Positions 1 to 8,409 are shown, counted from the first letter of the stretch. The stretch: 64,000 nucleotides of DNA from an uncultured Lachnospiraceae bacterium (GCA_900539715.1 UQDA01000013.1:15933-79932), one strand, 5' to 3'. Notes: a model not told the origin generated them from the letters alone. Translations and numbers: made by a program.

Positions 1-72
1 TATACATCATTCTTTTCTATTAGGAAAGGGGTTCTTCTTGCATTATTTCCGTATCTGTGCTATCTTAGCTTC

Positions 73-96
73 ATTCACCTGTCTTGTCAGGTGTAA
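73..96 (+). promoter_or_regulatory. Inverted repeat before the EIIC_2-like gene, candidate NiaR operator
   Basis: The sequence CACCTG-TCTTGT-CAGGTG (76-93) is a perfect 6-bp inverted repeat ending 24 bases before the start codon at 118. The gene it precedes converges with niaR, a nicotinate-responsive repressor, so this is a natural candidate operator. The placement is seen directly; the link to NiaR is inference from position and from my memory that NiaR sites contain ACxxGT-type half sites. It could instead be a simple leader hairpin. Confidence 0.35.
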
Positions 97-117
97 ATGC
101 ACGAGGAGGAAGTTCAA

Positions 118-1185
118 ATGAAACAAAAAAACACGTTTTTTAATTTTCTGGAACGGAAAAATATTATTTTTTCCGCAAAAAGATATGGTATCGACGCCCT
201 CGGTGCCATGGCGCAGGGACTTTTCGCATCTCTGCTCATCGGAACGATAATCGGAACGCTGGGAGAACAGCTCGGTTCTCAGCTCCTTATCGATATGGGA
301 AGCTATGCAAAGTCCGTATCCGGCCCCGCTATGGCCATCTCCATCGGATATGCACTCTGTGCACCGCAGCTCGTCCTCTTTTCCCTTCTGGCAGTCGGAG
401 CTGCCGCAAACACGCTTGGCGGTGCAGGAGGTCCGCTGGCTGTGCTGTTCGTTTCCATCATCGCAACAGAATGCGGTAAAGCGGTGTCCAAAGAGACAAA
501 GGTAGATATCCTTGCAACGCCTCTTGTAACCATCTGCACAGGCGTCCTTTTATCCGTCTGGTGCGCGCCTGCCATCGGCACAGCCGCAAGCTCAGTCGGA
601 CAGCTCATTATGTGGGCCACCGAACTGCAGCCTTTCTTTATGGGAATCTTTGTTTCCGTTATCGTAGGTATCGCTCTTACCCTTCCGATAAGCAGTGCAG
701 CCATCTGCGCCGCTTTAAGTCTGACCGGACTTGCCGGAGGTGCCGCTGTCGCAGGATGCTGCGCGCAGATGGTCGGTTTTGCCGTAATGAGCTTTCGCGA
801 AAACCGCTGGAGCGGCCTTATATCACAGGGACTCGGGACAAGCATGCTACAGATGGGCAATATCGTCAAAAATCCGAGGATATGGATTGCGCCGACCCTC
901 GCATCCGCTATCACAGGTCCTATTGCCACCTGCATCTTCAAACTGCAGATGAACGGTCCTGCCGTATCCTCCGGCATGGGAACCTGCGGCCTCGTCGGCC
1001 AGATAGGTGTTTATACCGGCTGGCTCTCGGATATCGCCGCCGGGACAAAATCCACTATTACGCCGATGGACTGGATAGGTCTCATCCTCATCTGCTTTAT
1101 CCTTCCCGCCGTCCTCAGCTGGGGCTTTGGTCAGTTTTTCCGCAAGATAGGCTGGATAAAAGAAAACGACCTGAAGCTGGATTAA
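118..1185 (+). CDS. PTS EIIC_2 / PfoR-like membrane protein
   Basis: A 355-residue polytopic membrane protein of the PTS_EIIC_2 type, a family also annotated as PfoR or 'putative toxin regulator'. It has about eight to ten hydrophobic segments with glycine/alanine-rich stretches such as AANTLGGAGGPLAVLF and the MNGPAVSSGMGTCGLVG segment near residue 285. No IIA or IIB domain or partner gene lies nearby, so sugar phosphorylation is not supported. The ATG at 118 is chosen over the one at 97 because GAGGAGG sits 8 bases upstream of it. The gene ends 4 bases inside the convergent niaR gene. Its neighbour and the inverted repeat upstream suggest control by NiaR and possibly a role in pyridine-precursor uptake, which is speculation. 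Confidence 0.72.
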   Translation: MKQKNTFFNFLERKNIIFSAKRYGIDALGAMAQGLFASLLIGTIIGTLGEQLGSQLLIDMGSYAKSVSGPAMAISIGYALCAPQLVLFSLLAVGAAANTLGGAGGPLAVLFVSIIATECGKAVSKETKVDILATPLVTICTGVLLSVWCAPAIGTAASSVGQLIMWATELQPFFMGIFVSVIVGIALTLPISSAAICAALSLTGLAGGAAVAGCCAQMVGFAVMSFRENRWSGLISQGLGTSMLQMGNIVKNPRIWIAPTLASAITGPIATCIFKLQMNGPAVSSGMGTCGLVGQIGVYTGWLSDIAAGTKSTITPMDWIGLILICFILPAVLSWGFGQFFRKIGWIKENDLKLD

Positions 1186-1688
1186 ATCAAATATCCCTTT
1201 TTACGGAGCTGCATTTCGATTTCGTCCAAAACGGATTCGGATGCAGCTTCTACTGTATGGAGATGTATCCCGTCTGAAATCGGAAACAGCGGTCCCGAGG
1301 TACTGCGGGCGAGCCTTGCACAAAAACTTTTTACATCTGCCACAGTCGCAAGATTTAAATCCGCTCTTATCTGTCCGTACACATCATGCTCCACAACCAC
1401 GTCCAGCACCCTTCCGCCGCTTTCTACCATCGTAAGCAGCTCGTCCCCTATCTGTTCTGAGGAATGCTTCACCAGAAAACTTCTCCGGCAGCGTTCCTGT
1501 GCCTGTCCGTACAGTACATATCCCTGTGCAGTGGCAAGCACAGGATATTCTGTGCGTAAAAGCGCCACATCCTGAACAATGATCTGTCTGCTTACCGAGA
1601 GCTGCTTTGCAAGCCTGCTTCCCGATACCGGCTCCTTTGCCTGTGCCAAAATTCTGATTATCTCTTCTCTTCTTTCCGTATTATTCAT
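1182..1688 (-). CDS. niaR: NiaR-type transcriptional repressor (HTH + 3H domain)
   Basis: A 168-residue regulator. Residues 1-60 form an HTH_11 winged helix (SRLAKQLSVSRQIIVQDVALLR). Residues 70-165 match the 3H domain, named for three conserved histidines: here His-75 region (VKHSSEQ), VVEHDVYGQIR and ISDGIHLHTVEA. NiaR proteins bind nicotinic acid and then repress genes for NAD precursor uptake and synthesis. The length fits the family. The start has AGAGG about 6 bases upstream. It is convergent with, and overlaps by 4 bases, the EIIC_2-like gene, and no nadABC genes are in the window. A palindromic repeat with a terminator hairpin lies just upstream (1731-1807). Confidence 0.85.
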   Translation of the reverse strand: MNNTERREEIIRILAQAKEPVSGSRLAKQLSVSRQIIVQDVALLRTEYPVLATAQGYVLYGQAQERCRRSFLVKHSSEQIGDELLTMVESGGRVLDVVVEHDVYGQIRADLNLATVADVKSFCARLARSTSGPLFPISDGIHLHTVEAASESVLDEIEMQLRKKGYLI

Positions 1689-1730
1689 CTGATTCCTCTG
1701 CTCCTGCTACATTTTCCTTTCCGTTGCAAT

Positions 1731-1807
1731 TCGCATAATCGTATTTTTTTATCCGACAAGAAAACAACTTTCCAATCAAACAAAAAAACACAGCCCTTCC
1801 GCTGTGT
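1731..1807 (-). repeat. Dispersed palindromic repeat, copy A, with terminator hairpin
   Basis: This copy carries CGCATAATCGTATTTTTTTATCCGA (in part), then a degraded palindrome (ATCCGACAAGAAA / CTTTCCAATC), an A-rich tract and the hairpin ACACAGC-CCTTCC-GCTGTGT (1788-1807). Read on the minus strand the hairpin is followed by a run of T, as in an intrinsic terminator. The same arrangement recurs near 5224 and 59699. No minus-strand gene ends here, so the terminator seems to belong to the element rather than to a gene. The 61-codon open frame across it is not believable as a protein. Confidence 0.6.
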
Positions 1808-2094
1808 CTGTTTCCTAATCCTTCTTCCTGTCCGGAACACTTTCATATCAGCAAAATGTAAGGTAAACAAGCCACCGGTAAACGCCGCTGACTGTCAGAC
1901 AAATGACGCAGAATCGCATCATCCGTCCCTGCAATATCAAATTGCAAGATACTCCATTACATTTAATACAGACATAAGCCCTCCTTCTTGTTTTATCATT
2001 TTTATCCTAAACAAATTTCCTGCCGGTGTCAAGCGTTTTTCCAAACTGAAAAAGGGATGAACTGCAAATTTTGCATCTTTCCAAAACAGGATTT
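1808..2094. other. Non-coding spacer, nothing recognised
   Basis: About 290 bases between copy A of the palindromic repeat and the promoter at 2095. I find no credible open reading frame, tRNA or riboswitch hallmark. A short polypyrimidine and AT-rich stretch lies around 1980-2030. Confidence 0.4.
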
Positions 2095-2150
2095 TTATTG
2101 ACTCTGCCATGCGGCGACCTTATACTGAAGACAAGGTCCTCAGTCAATAA
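2095..2150 (+). promoter_or_regulatory. Sigma-A-type promoter overlapped by two inverted repeats
   Basis: TTGACT (2098-2103), a 17-base spacer and TATACT (2121-2126) form a good sigma-A promoter for the small membrane-protein gene at 2199. Two inverted repeats lie on it. TTATTGACT (2095-2103) pairs with AGTCAATAA (2142-2150), and GACCTT (2116-2121) pairs with AAGGTC (2133-2138). They cover the -35, the -10 and the expected start point, so an operator for a repressor or a MerR-like activator is likely. No regulator gene is adjacent. Confidence 0.6.
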
Positions 2151-2198
2151 GCTCAAACACGGCGGAGACCAAAACGCTCAATAAAGGAGTACAGAGTT

Positions 2199-2558
2199 AT
2201 GAAAAAGCTTGCTTATTGGATCACATTGGCAATATTTTTGATGATAGGATGTCCCTGGCTGACTGTCACATTTGCAGGTGTAAATGGAATGGCTGTCTGC
2301 CTTCTGTTATTTTTTATAATAAATCCGCTTTTTTGTGTTTTGTGCGGCATATTTGCCGGAAAGCAGCTCAGGAGGACATGGCTGCTCCCCTTTATTACCG
2401 TAATACTGTTTGGAACAGGTGCAAGGATATTTTTTGAAATGGATGTACCGGCCATTTTATTGTATGGCGGATGTTATCTCCTCATCGGTATCGTTACAAT
2501 GTCTGTCAGCGGATTTGTGTGCAGAAAAAGGTATAGCACGGAAAACAGTGCGCATTAG
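2199..2558 (+). CDS. Small membrane protein of unknown function
   Basis: A 119-residue protein with four predicted membrane segments (about residues 7-28, 33-52, 60-78 and 84-108) and a short basic C-terminus (CRKRYSTENSAH). AAAGGAG sits 9 bases before the ATG, and a good promoter with overlapping inverted repeats lies just upstream, so expression is likely and regulated. I do not recognise the family. It stands alone on the plus strand between niaR and a decayed gene. Transport accessory or stress-response membrane protein are possibilities without direct evidence. Confidence 0.6.
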   Translation: MKKLAYWITLAIFLMIGCPWLTVTFAGVNGMAVCLLLFFIINPLFCVLCGIFAGKQLRRTWLLPFITVILFGTGARIFFEMDVPAILLYGGCYLLIGIVTMSVSGFVCRKRYSTENSAH

Positions 2559-2651
2559 GCATTATACTGCAAAGTATTTAAAAAACAGAAAGAACGAACT
2601 AGAAGCATTAAAACTTGAAGTGATGAATAATATATCCGAAATACAAATCGC

Positions 2652-2890
2652 ATGGTCTGGTCAGGTGCAGTGCTATGTGAGCAGGAGTTTGAGCCTGACG
2701 AGATGAAAAAATCTGTCTGCAATGATTGCAATTTATGCGTTGATATCTGCCCTGTCAATGCTTTGAGAAATTCAGAAATAGATCAACAATCTTGCTGGGA
2801 TTTTGCATTTGGAGATGATGAAGGAAAACAAATCTGGAAAATATCCTGCCATATAGTCTGTAAACTTTTTCCTGCTTCTTCAAATTCACC
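2652..2890 (+). pseudogene. Remnant of a 4Fe-4S protein (QueG-like C-terminal half)
   Basis: The frame from 2652 encodes SVCNDCNLCVDICPVNAL, a clear 4Fe-4S ferredoxin motif (CxxCxxCxxxCP), followed by a second, broken cysteine cluster (ISCHIVCKLFPASS, where CxxCxxxCP would be expected). This order resembles the C-terminal half of QueG-like double-cluster proteins. The N-terminal half is missing, there is no ribosome binding site at the ATG, and the frame then runs on antisense into tpiA through a terminator hairpin, which is clearly not coding. I read it as a decayed gene. A short helical frame at about 2575-2650 (NRKNELEALKLEVMNN) may be another remnant. Confidence 0.55.
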
Positions 2891-2892
2891 AA

Positions 2893-2925
2893 AAAACCAG
2901 CCGGTTTCCCGGCTGGTTTTTATAT
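2893..2925 (-). terminator. Bidirectional intrinsic terminator after tpiA
   Basis: AACCAGCCGG-TTTC-CCGGCTGGTT is a perfect 10-bp stem with T runs on both strands (TTTTTAT on plus, TTTTTTGG on minus). It lies about 40 bases past the tpiA stop and closes the glycolytic block. Confidence 0.85.
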
Positions 2926-2966
2926 CTCACACTCTGAAAAGGCTATTCCGCCTCAGCATGCGATTC

Positions 2967-3716
2967 TTATTTGTAGTTTACGATCTTACCGAAGTCAGCT
3001 TTCAGAGAAGCGCCGCCTACCAGACCGCCGTCGATGTCAGGCTGTGCAAACAGCTCTGCAGCGTTGCCTGCGTTTACGGAACCGCCGTACTGAATACGTA
3101 CTGCCTCAGCGGTATCTGTATCGTACATCTCTGCGATGCACTCACGAATGCCCTTGCAAACCTCTTCTGCCTGCTCGGTAGTAGCGGTTTTGCCTGTGCC
3201 GATAGCCCAGATAGGCTCATATGCGATAACAATACCCTTTACCTGTTCAGCGGTAACGCCAGCCAGGTCGGATTTGATCTGCAGACGAATCCAGTCCATA
3301 GTAACGCCCATCTCTCTCTGCTCCAGAGACTCGCCGCAGCAAAGAATCGGAACAAGACCTGCTTCCAGAGCCTTCTTCACTTTCTTGTTCAGAACGCAGT
3401 CGCACTCTTTGAAGTAGTCACGTCTCTCGGAATGACCGATGATAACGTACTTAACGCCTGCATCTACCAGCATCTCAGCGGAGATTTCGCCGGTGTAAGC
3501 GCCCTTATCTTCAAAGTACATGTTCTCTGCGCCTACTGCTACGTTAGTGCCTTTTACAGCCTCAACAACAGGGATGATGTCGATAGCGGGTACGCAGTAA
3601 ACAACATCTACATCGTCAGATTTTACAACATCTTTTAAAGTGTTGCACAGTTCTACAGCCTGGCTGGGAGTCATATTCATCTTCCAGTTGCCGGCTACGA
3701 TTTTTCTTCTTGCCAT
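2967..3716 (-). CDS. tpiA: Triosephosphate isomerase
   Basis: A 249-residue cytosolic enzyme interconverting dihydroxyacetone phosphate and glyceraldehyde 3-phosphate. All active-site signatures are present: NWKMN (Asn/Lys near residue 10), IIGHSERR (catalytic His), [11 protein letters not shown] (catalytic Glu) and the phosphate-binding [10 protein letters not shown] and GGLVGGASL. The ATG at 3716 is preferred over the in-frame GTG at 3725, because GGAGAG lies 8 bases before the ATG but touches the GTG. It is the last gene of the minus-strand gap-pgk-tpiA block, separated from pgk by a 245-base spacer filled with 66-bp repeats, and is followed by a strong terminator. Confidence 0.97.
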   Translation of the reverse strand: MARRKIVAGNWKMNMTPSQAVELCNTLKDVVKSDDVDVVYCVPAIDIIPVVEAVKGTNVAVGAENMYFEDKGAYTGEISAEMLVDAGVKYVIIGHSERRDYFKECDCVLNKKVKKALEAGLVPILCCGESLEQREMGVTMDWIRLQIKSDLAGVTAEQVKGIVIAYEPIWAIGTGKTATTEQAEEVCKGIRECIAEMYDTDTAEAVRIQYGGSVNAGNAAELFAQPDIDGGLVGGASLKADFGKIVNYK

Positions 3717-3749
3717 TGGAATCACTCTCCTTGTTTAAATATAAAACTT

Positions 3750-3960
3750 GCTTTCCTTACGAGAAACTTCAGAATTCCTCAACAGAATTCTGAAGTAGCG
3801 CACTAAATAAGCTTTGCTTTCCTTGCGGGAAACTTCTAAATTCCTTTCAGGAATTCAGAAGTAGCGCAGAAAATAAGCTTCGCTTTCCTTACGAGAAACT
3901 TCTAAATTCCTTTCAGGAATTCAGAAGTAGCGCAGAAAATAAGCTTCGCTTATTTTCTGC
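3750..3960 (-). repeat. Three tandem 66-bp repeats plus a hairpin between pgk and tpiA
   Basis: Units start at 3750, 3816 and 3882, each with GCTTTCCTTRCGRGAAACTT and a palindrome. In unit 1 the palindrome is perfect (ACTTCAGAATTC / GAATTCTGAAGT); in units 2 and 3 it is ACTTCTAAATTCC / GGAATTCAGAAGT with one mismatch. Units 2 and 3 differ at only about two positions. A final hairpin, GCAGAAAATAAGC-TTC-GCTTATTTTCTGC (3932-3960), abuts the pgk stop codon. In the pgk-tpiA transcript each unit could fold, so the array may stabilise or segment the mRNA. It is not a CRISPR, since there are no unique spacers. Confidence 0.85.
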
Positions 3961-5184
3961 TTATTTGTCGTCAGCTGCTGCTACGCCGGGAAGCTCCTTA
4001 CCCTCTAAGAATTCAAGGGAAGCGCCGCCGCCGGTGGAGATGTGGCTCATCTGAGCTGCGAAACCAAGCTGGTTTACTGCTGCTGCGGAATCGCCGCCGC
4101 CGATAATGGTGGTAGCGTCTGTCTCAGCCAGAGCCTTTGCAACTTCGATAGTGCCCTTTGCAAGCACAGGGTTCTCAAATACGCCCATAGGTCCGTTCCA
4201 AACAACGGTCTTAGCTGTCTTTGCAGCCTCAGCAAACAGAGCTGCGGACTTAGGACCGATATCCAGACCGATCTTGTCAGCCGGAATCTTGTCAGCGTCA
4301 ACATACTCTACAGCGATTTCAGCGTCGATGGGGTTCGGGAAGCTTTCAGCTACAGCAGCGTCAACAGGAAGCAGCAGCTTCTTGCCAAGCTTCTCAGCCT
4401 TCTCCATCATCTCTTTGCAGTAGTCAAGCTTCTCTTCATCAACCAGAGACTTACCGATTTCCAGACCCTGTGCCTTTAAGAAAGTAAATGCCATACCGCC
4501 GCCGATGATAAGAGTATCGCACTTCTCAAGCAGGTTGGAGATAACGTTTAACTTGTCTGCAACCTTAGCGCCGCCCAGGATAGCTACGAAAGGTCTAACA
4601 GGGTTCTCAACCGCATTGCCCAGGAAGTTTATCTCCTTCTGCATCAGGTAGCCAACAACGTTGGAGCCGCCCTTTTCTGTGATGAATTTGGTAACGCCTG
4701 CAACGGAAGCATGTGCTCTGTGAGAAGAACCGAATGCATCGCAAACGTAATCGTCTGCCAGATCAGCCAGCTCTTTGCTGAACTCTTCGCCATTCTTGGT
4801 CTCTTCTTTGCCGCGGAAACGGGTATTCTGCAGAAGAACAACGTCGCCGTCCTGCATGTTTGCAACTGCCTCTGTAGCAGCTTCGCCTGTCACGTTGTAA
4901 TCAGCAACGAATTTTACTTCCTTACCCAGCTTCTCAGACAGTCTTACAGCTACGGGAGCCAGAGACTCGCCTTCGTTGGGGCCGTTTTTAACTTTGCCCA
5001 GATGAGAGCAAAGGATAACTCTGCCGCCGTCGTTGATCAGCTTCTCGATTGTAGGAAGCGCTGCAACGATACGGGTTTCGTCTGTGATAACGCCGTCTTT
5101 CAGCGGAACGTTGAAGTCACATCTTACCAGAACTCTTTTACCTTTTACGTTGATATCATCAACGGATTTTTTGTTTAAGCCCAT
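3961..5184 (-). CDS. pgk: Phosphoglycerate kinase
   Basis: A 407-residue cytosolic enzyme transferring phosphate from 1,3-bisphosphoglycerate to ADP. Signatures run in order: [11 protein letters not shown] near residue 20, SHLGKV near 60, [27 protein letters not shown] near 205, [13 protein letters not shown], and the nucleotide-binding WNGPMGVFE and GGGDSAAAV near 365. AGGAGG lies 8 bases before the ATG. It sits between gap and tpiA on the same strand. The gap terminator and copy B of the palindromic repeat lie upstream, so it depends on read-through or an unseen promoter at about 5190-5225. Confidence 0.97.
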   Translation of the reverse strand: MGLNKKSVDDINVKGKRVLVRCDFNVPLKDGVITDETRIVAALPTIEKLINDGGRVILCSHLGKVKNGPNEGESLAPVAVRLSEKLGKEVKFVADYNVTGEAATEAVANMQDGDVVLLQNTRFRGKEETKNGEEFSKELADLADDYVCDAFGSSHRAHASVAGVTKFITEKGGSNVVGYLMQKEINFLGNAVENPVRPFVAILGGAKVADKLNVISNLLEKCDTLIIGGGMAFTFLKAQGLEIGKSLVDEEKLDYCKEMMEKAEKLGKKLLLPVDAAVAESFPNPIDAEIAVEYVDADKIPADKIGLDIGPKSAALFAEAAKTAKTVVWNGPMGVFENPVLAKGTIEVAKALAETDATTIIGGGDSAAAVNQLGFAAQMSHISTGGGASLEFLEGKELPGVAAADDK

Positions 5185-5223
5185 GATAGGAACCTCCTGA
5201 TTTGAAAATATATAAACGTATTA

Positions 5224-5263
5224 TTTTATTCGGCAGGAAATAAACTTTCCTATCGAACAAAAA
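5224..5263 (-). repeat. Dispersed palindromic repeat, copy B
   Basis: ATTCGGCAGGAAA-TAAA-CTTTCCTATCGAAC with AT-rich flanks is an imperfect palindrome homologous to the copies near 1731 and 59699. As in those, the terminator hairpin lies directly on its plus-strand right side, so on the minus strand the order is terminator, palindrome, next gene (here pgk). Confidence 0.65.
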
Positions 5264-5293
5264 AGAGGTCCGGTCCTTATCAGACCGGACCTC
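5257..5293 (-). terminator. Intrinsic terminator after gap
   Basis: GAGGTCCGGTC (5265-5275) and GACCGGACCTC (5283-5293) form a perfect 11-bp stem with a 7-base loop. On the minus strand it is followed by six T residues. It ends the gap transcript and merges into repeat copy B. Confidence 0.88.
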
Positions 5294-5329
5294 CAATGGC
5301 CTATGTCTTTATGCGAAGCGTTCAGACAA

Positions 5330-6349
5330 TTAAGCGTTCAGCAGTTTGCCGAAGTGCTTGATGGTGCGAACCATCTGGCTTGTGTAGGAGTTCTCGTTGT
5401 CGTACCAAGAAACAACCTGAACCTCAGCAAGGTCATCGCTGATAGGCAGAACCATGGTCTGTGTTGCATCGAACAGAGAACCAAACTTCATGCCAACGAT
5501 ATCGCTGGATACGATCTCGTCTGTGTTGTAGCCGAAGGACTCGTTAGCTGCAGCCTTCATAGCCTCGTTGATAGCTTCCTTTGTAGGGTTGCCCTTAACA
5601 ACAGCTGTCAGGATGGTGGTAGAACCTGTAGGGGTAGGAACACGCTGAGCGGAACCGATCAGCTTGCCGTTCAGTTCAGGAATTACCAGACCGATAGCCT
5701 TTGCAGCACCTGTGCTGTTAGGAACGATATTAACTGCTGCTGCACGGGATCTTCTCAGATCGCCTTTTCTCTGAGGGCCGTCCAGAGTCATCTGGTCGCC
5801 TGTGTAAGCGTGAATGGTGCACATGATACCGGACTGGATCGGGAATGCATCGTTCAGAGCCTTAGCCATAGGTGCCAGGCAGTTGGTTGTGCAGGATGCA
5901 GCGGAGATGATGGTATCTTCGTTTGTCAGAGCCTCATGGTTTACGTTGTAAACGATGGTAGGCAGATCGTTGCCTGCGGGAGCAGAGATAACAACGTGCT
6001 TAGCGCCTGCATCGATGTGAGCCTGTGCTTTAGCCTTAGATGTGTAGAAGCCTGTGCACTCCAGAACTACATCTACGCCGATTTCGCCCCAAGGAAGCTC
6101 TGCAGCGTTAGCCTTTGCATAAATTTTGATCTCTTTGCCATCAACGATGATGGAATCCTCACCTGCTTCAACCTTATCAGCCAGTGCATATCTGCCCTGT
6201 GTAGAATCATATTTCAGTAAGTGAGCCAGCATCGCGGGAGATGTCAGGTCGTTGATTGCAACGATCTCAAATCCTTCTGCGCCAAACATCTGTCTGAAAG
6301 CCAGACGACCGATACGGCCAAAACCATTGATTGCTACTTTTACTGCCAT
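5330..6349 (-). CDS. gap: Glyceraldehyde-3-phosphate dehydrogenase
   Basis: A 339-residue NAD-dependent enzyme oxidising glyceraldehyde 3-phosphate to 1,3-bisphosphoglycerate. The Rossmann start is [16 protein letters not shown], the catalytic cysteine is in [12 protein letters not shown], and the C-terminal [16 protein letters not shown] is standard. AGGAGG lies 8 bases before the ATG, and a good promoter lies at 6447-6475. A terminator follows directly, so gap can be made independently of pgk and tpiA downstream. The gene is rich in preferred codons, as expected for a highly expressed enzyme. Confidence 0.97.
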   Translation of the reverse strand: MAVKVAINGFGRIGRLAFRQMFGAEGFEIVAINDLTSPAMLAHLLKYDSTQGRYALADKVEAGEDSIIVDGKEIKIYAKANAAELPWGEIGVDVVLECTGFYTSKAKAQAHIDAGAKHVVISAPAGNDLPTIVYNVNHEALTNEDTIISAASCTTNCLAPMAKALNDAFPIQSGIMCTIHAYTGDQMTLDGPQRKGDLRRSRAAAVNIVPNSTGAAKAIGLVIPELNGKLIGSAQRVPTPTGSTTILTAVVKGNPTKEAINEAMKAAANESFGYNTDEIVSSDIVGMKFGSLFDATQTMVLPISDDLAEVQVVSWYDNENSYTSQMVRTIKHFGKLLNA

Positions 6350-6446
6350 TTTAGTTTCCTCCTAAAATTGTTTTAAAAATTCTTTCGCCATGCGGGGCTG
6401 TCCTAAAAAAGGGCAGAGTGCTTGACAAAATTTTATCAACACAGTT

Positions 6447-6475
6447 ATTCTACCTAATTTGATGCAAAATATCAA
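6447..6475 (-). promoter_or_regulatory. Sigma-A promoter of gap
   Basis: On the minus strand, TTGATA (6475-6470), a 17-base spacer and TAGAAT (6452-6447) lie about 100 bases before the gap start. The rest of the 286-base gap to hisJ holds a weak plus-strand TATACT (6519-6524 region) that may serve hisJ. Confidence 0.7.
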
Positions 6476-6635
6476 GATGTAAAATCAAAATAATTGGAAA
6501 ACATCGCCGAATTTGTGATATACTTGACGACAGGAATAAAAAAGTGCGGGCAGGCGGCGTCACTTTCTTTACGCACACACGCACAAACATGTTTTTTCAA
6601 CTGTTTTACAACACAGAACACAGGAGGGTTTTCCC

Positions 6636-7454
6636 ATGCCAATCAAGGCTGATTATCACCTTCACTCTTACTTTTCGGGAGATTCCCAGGCGCCCATGAA
6701 AGAAATGATACAGCGCGCGGTCTCCCTCGGTTTTACGGAAATGTGCTTCACAGAACATATGGACATCGGCTTTCCGGTGTCCGAAGAGTATCCTGCCGGA
6801 ATGTTCGAGGTCGATACCGAGCCTTATCTGTCTGAGCTTTCAAAATACCGTGAACGTTTTTCCGACACCATCAAAGTCCGCTTCGGTATAGAGCTGGGGC
6901 TCCAGCCGGACCTCGCCCATCAGATAGAAGCGTACTCAAAAAGGTATGACTTCGACTTTATCATCGGCTCCACCCATATCGTACAGCACAGAGACCCCGG
7001 ATTCCCTTCTTATTATGAAGGCATCTCCACAGAGGAAGGCTATCGGGCTTATTTTCAGGAGATACTCGACTCCGTCCGCGCCTTTGACAACTTCGATATC
7101 TACGGGCATATCGACTATGTGATACGCTACAGCAAGGAAAAGGATACCAACTATTGCTACGACCGGTATGCCGATATTTTTGACCGCATCATCGAAAGCC
7201 TTATCGAAAAGGGCAAAGGCATAGAGATAAATACCGGCGGGCTCGATAAGGGCTTAAAGGAACAGCATCCCTGCACCGAATTTCTGCGCCGCTACCGCAA
7301 AAAGGGCGGCGACATCATCACCGTCGGCTCTGATGCACACCGCCCTGCGGATATCGGCAGGCACTTTGACCGCGCGGCAGAGGCTTTAAAGGAATGCGGC
7401 TTTAACTATTACTGCACCTTTGAAAAGCGTCTGCCTGTCTACCACAAAATCTGA
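6636..7454 (+). CDS. hisJ: Histidinol-phosphatase, PHP family
   Basis: A 272-residue PHP-domain phosphoesterase. The metal-binding signatures are DYHLHSYFSGDS near residue 6, FTEHMDI near 39, the FGIELGLQ glutamate near 88, GSTHIV near 118, YGHIDYVIRY near 175, and GSDAHRPADIG near 240. This set fits the HisJ/HisK histidinol-phosphatases of Bacillota, which remove phosphate from L-histidinol phosphate. No other his gene is nearby, so the substrate is inferred from family alone; a general PHP phosphoesterase is possible. ACAGGAGGG precedes the ATG. It is convergent with the TPR gene at 7499. Confidence 0.85.
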   Translation: MPIKADYHLHSYFSGDSQAPMKEMIQRAVSLGFTEMCFTEHMDIGFPVSEEYPAGMFEVDTEPYLSELSKYRERFSDTIKVRFGIELGLQPDLAHQIEAYSKRYDFDFIIGSTHIVQHRDPGFPSYYEGISTEEGYRAYFQEILDSVRAFDNFDIYGHIDYVIRYSKEKDTNYCYDRYADIFDRIIESLIEKGKGIEINTGGLDKGLKEQHPCTEFLRRYRKKGGDIITVGSDAHRPADIGRHFDRAAEALKECGFNYYCTFEKRLPVYHKI

Positions 7455-7498
7455 CCCATAGGCGCTGATGTCACGAAAGGCTGCAGCGATATCAGCGT

Positions 7499-8332
7499 CT
7501 ACAGCGCCACAAATTCCCGATATTGCTGCTGCAGGACGCTGTTGCTTTCACCGACTATTTCCAAAATCTTTACAGCTTCTCCATTCTGCCCCTGCCGCGC
7601 AAGCTTTGAGGACAGAGCCCTTTCCTCGGACTCTTCCCATTCGGCGCGGCAGCTTTTCAGTTTTTCCTCAAGCGCCATGGAAATCTCATACAGCTCCGGG
7701 TGCTCCGCCAGAAAATCCACATATTCCTGCTCTGAAACAGACATGCGCAGCGCTGCCATATACTGTTCTGCACACCTTTTATCGCGCAGAAGCTTCCATG
7801 CCCGCTCGTAAAAAGATGCCGCCTGCTCAAACAAAAACAGCTTCGCATATGCCGTCCCTACATTGTGACAAACCTTTCCCACAAGCTCCGGCTTTACTCC
7901 GGTCAGCCCCTCCAGAAGAGTTTCGTATTCCCGGATCGCAAGCATATATTTTCCATTTTCCAGAAAATAATCTCCCCGCGCCTTTGCCCGTTCCTCTGCA
8001 CTGCTGTTCTCATTGAGCGATAACGCCTTTTTTACCTGCACCGCCTCCTCGGCGCTGCAATATCCTGTATAGGCGAACAGCCTTTCTGCAAATGCTGCGA
8101 CCGGATCGCTTTCCTGCAGCGCGCTACGCAGGGAAAGCGCCAGATTTTTGAGCATACACTGCTGTCCTATCCACTCTATAAGAGGCTCTCCCAGCATTCC
8201 TCTCTCTAAAAGCCACGCATTTTCCCTGATAAAATAACACAGCTCCTCCACGTTCCAGACATGGACCCTCGCTTTTTCAAAAAAATACGGAAGCTCCGCA
8301 TTCCTTCCAAGACAAAGATAAACCCGTCCCAT
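7499..8332 (-). CDS. Small TPR protein, third gene of the Hsp70-like cluster
   Basis: A 277-residue soluble protein I cannot assign to a named family. The N-terminal 110 residues begin MGRVYLCLGRNAELPYFF and look like a helical domain. Residues about 120-200 hold TPR-like helical pairs (RGDYFLENGKYMLAIREYE and HNVGTAYAKLFLFEQAASFYERA). The C-terminus is a charged coiled region (LEEKLKSCRAEWEESEERA). There is no signal peptide or membrane segment. CAGGAG precedes the ATG by 6 bases. It is last in a minus-strand set with the actin/Hsp70-fold protein and the 1190-residue solenoid protein, and probably works with them as a protein-protein scaffold. The 77-base gap upstream contains no promoter I can see. 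Confidence 0.7.
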   Translation of the reverse strand: MGRVYLCLGRNAELPYFFEKARVHVWNVEELCYFIRENAWLLERGMLGEPLIEWIGQQCMLKNLALSLRSALQESDPVAAFAERLFAYTGYCSAEEAVQVKKALSLNENSSAEERAKARGDYFLENGKYMLAIREYETLLEGLTGVKPELVGKVCHNVGTAYAKLFLFEQAASFYERAWKLLRDKRCAEQYMAALRMSVSEQEYVDFLAEHPELYEISMALEEKLKSCRAEWEESEERALSSKLARQGQNGEAVKILEIVGESNSVLQQQYREFVAL

Positions 8333-8409
8333 CCTGCACTCCTGTTTCCGCTGTAAGCGTCAGGGCAGACATTGCCCGAAGGCGGCTGTGCGCCAGAGCC
8401 CGCACTGCT

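Noticed and set aside
303..977. 224-codon open frame on the minus strand over the EIIC_2-like gene
   Set aside because: It lies entirely antisense to a gene with a clear ribosome binding site and membrane-protein pattern. The peptide has no recognisable domain and no ribosome binding site.
1685..1870. 61-codon frame on the minus strand
   Set aside because: It spans copy A of the palindromic repeat, and its peptide resembles that over copy C only because the DNA is repeated.
2891..3638. Continuation of the iron-sulfur remnant frame through tpiA
   Set aside because: It passes through a terminator and is antisense to tpiA; the peptide after about residue 80 is not protein-like.
3750..3960. Possible CRISPR array
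   Set aside because: Units are 66 bp and fully repeated, with no unique spacers and only three copies.
5303..6220. 305-codon frame opposite gap
   Set aside because: Antisense to a highly expressed gene with strong codon bias, which commonly leaves long open frames on the other strand. No domain is seen.
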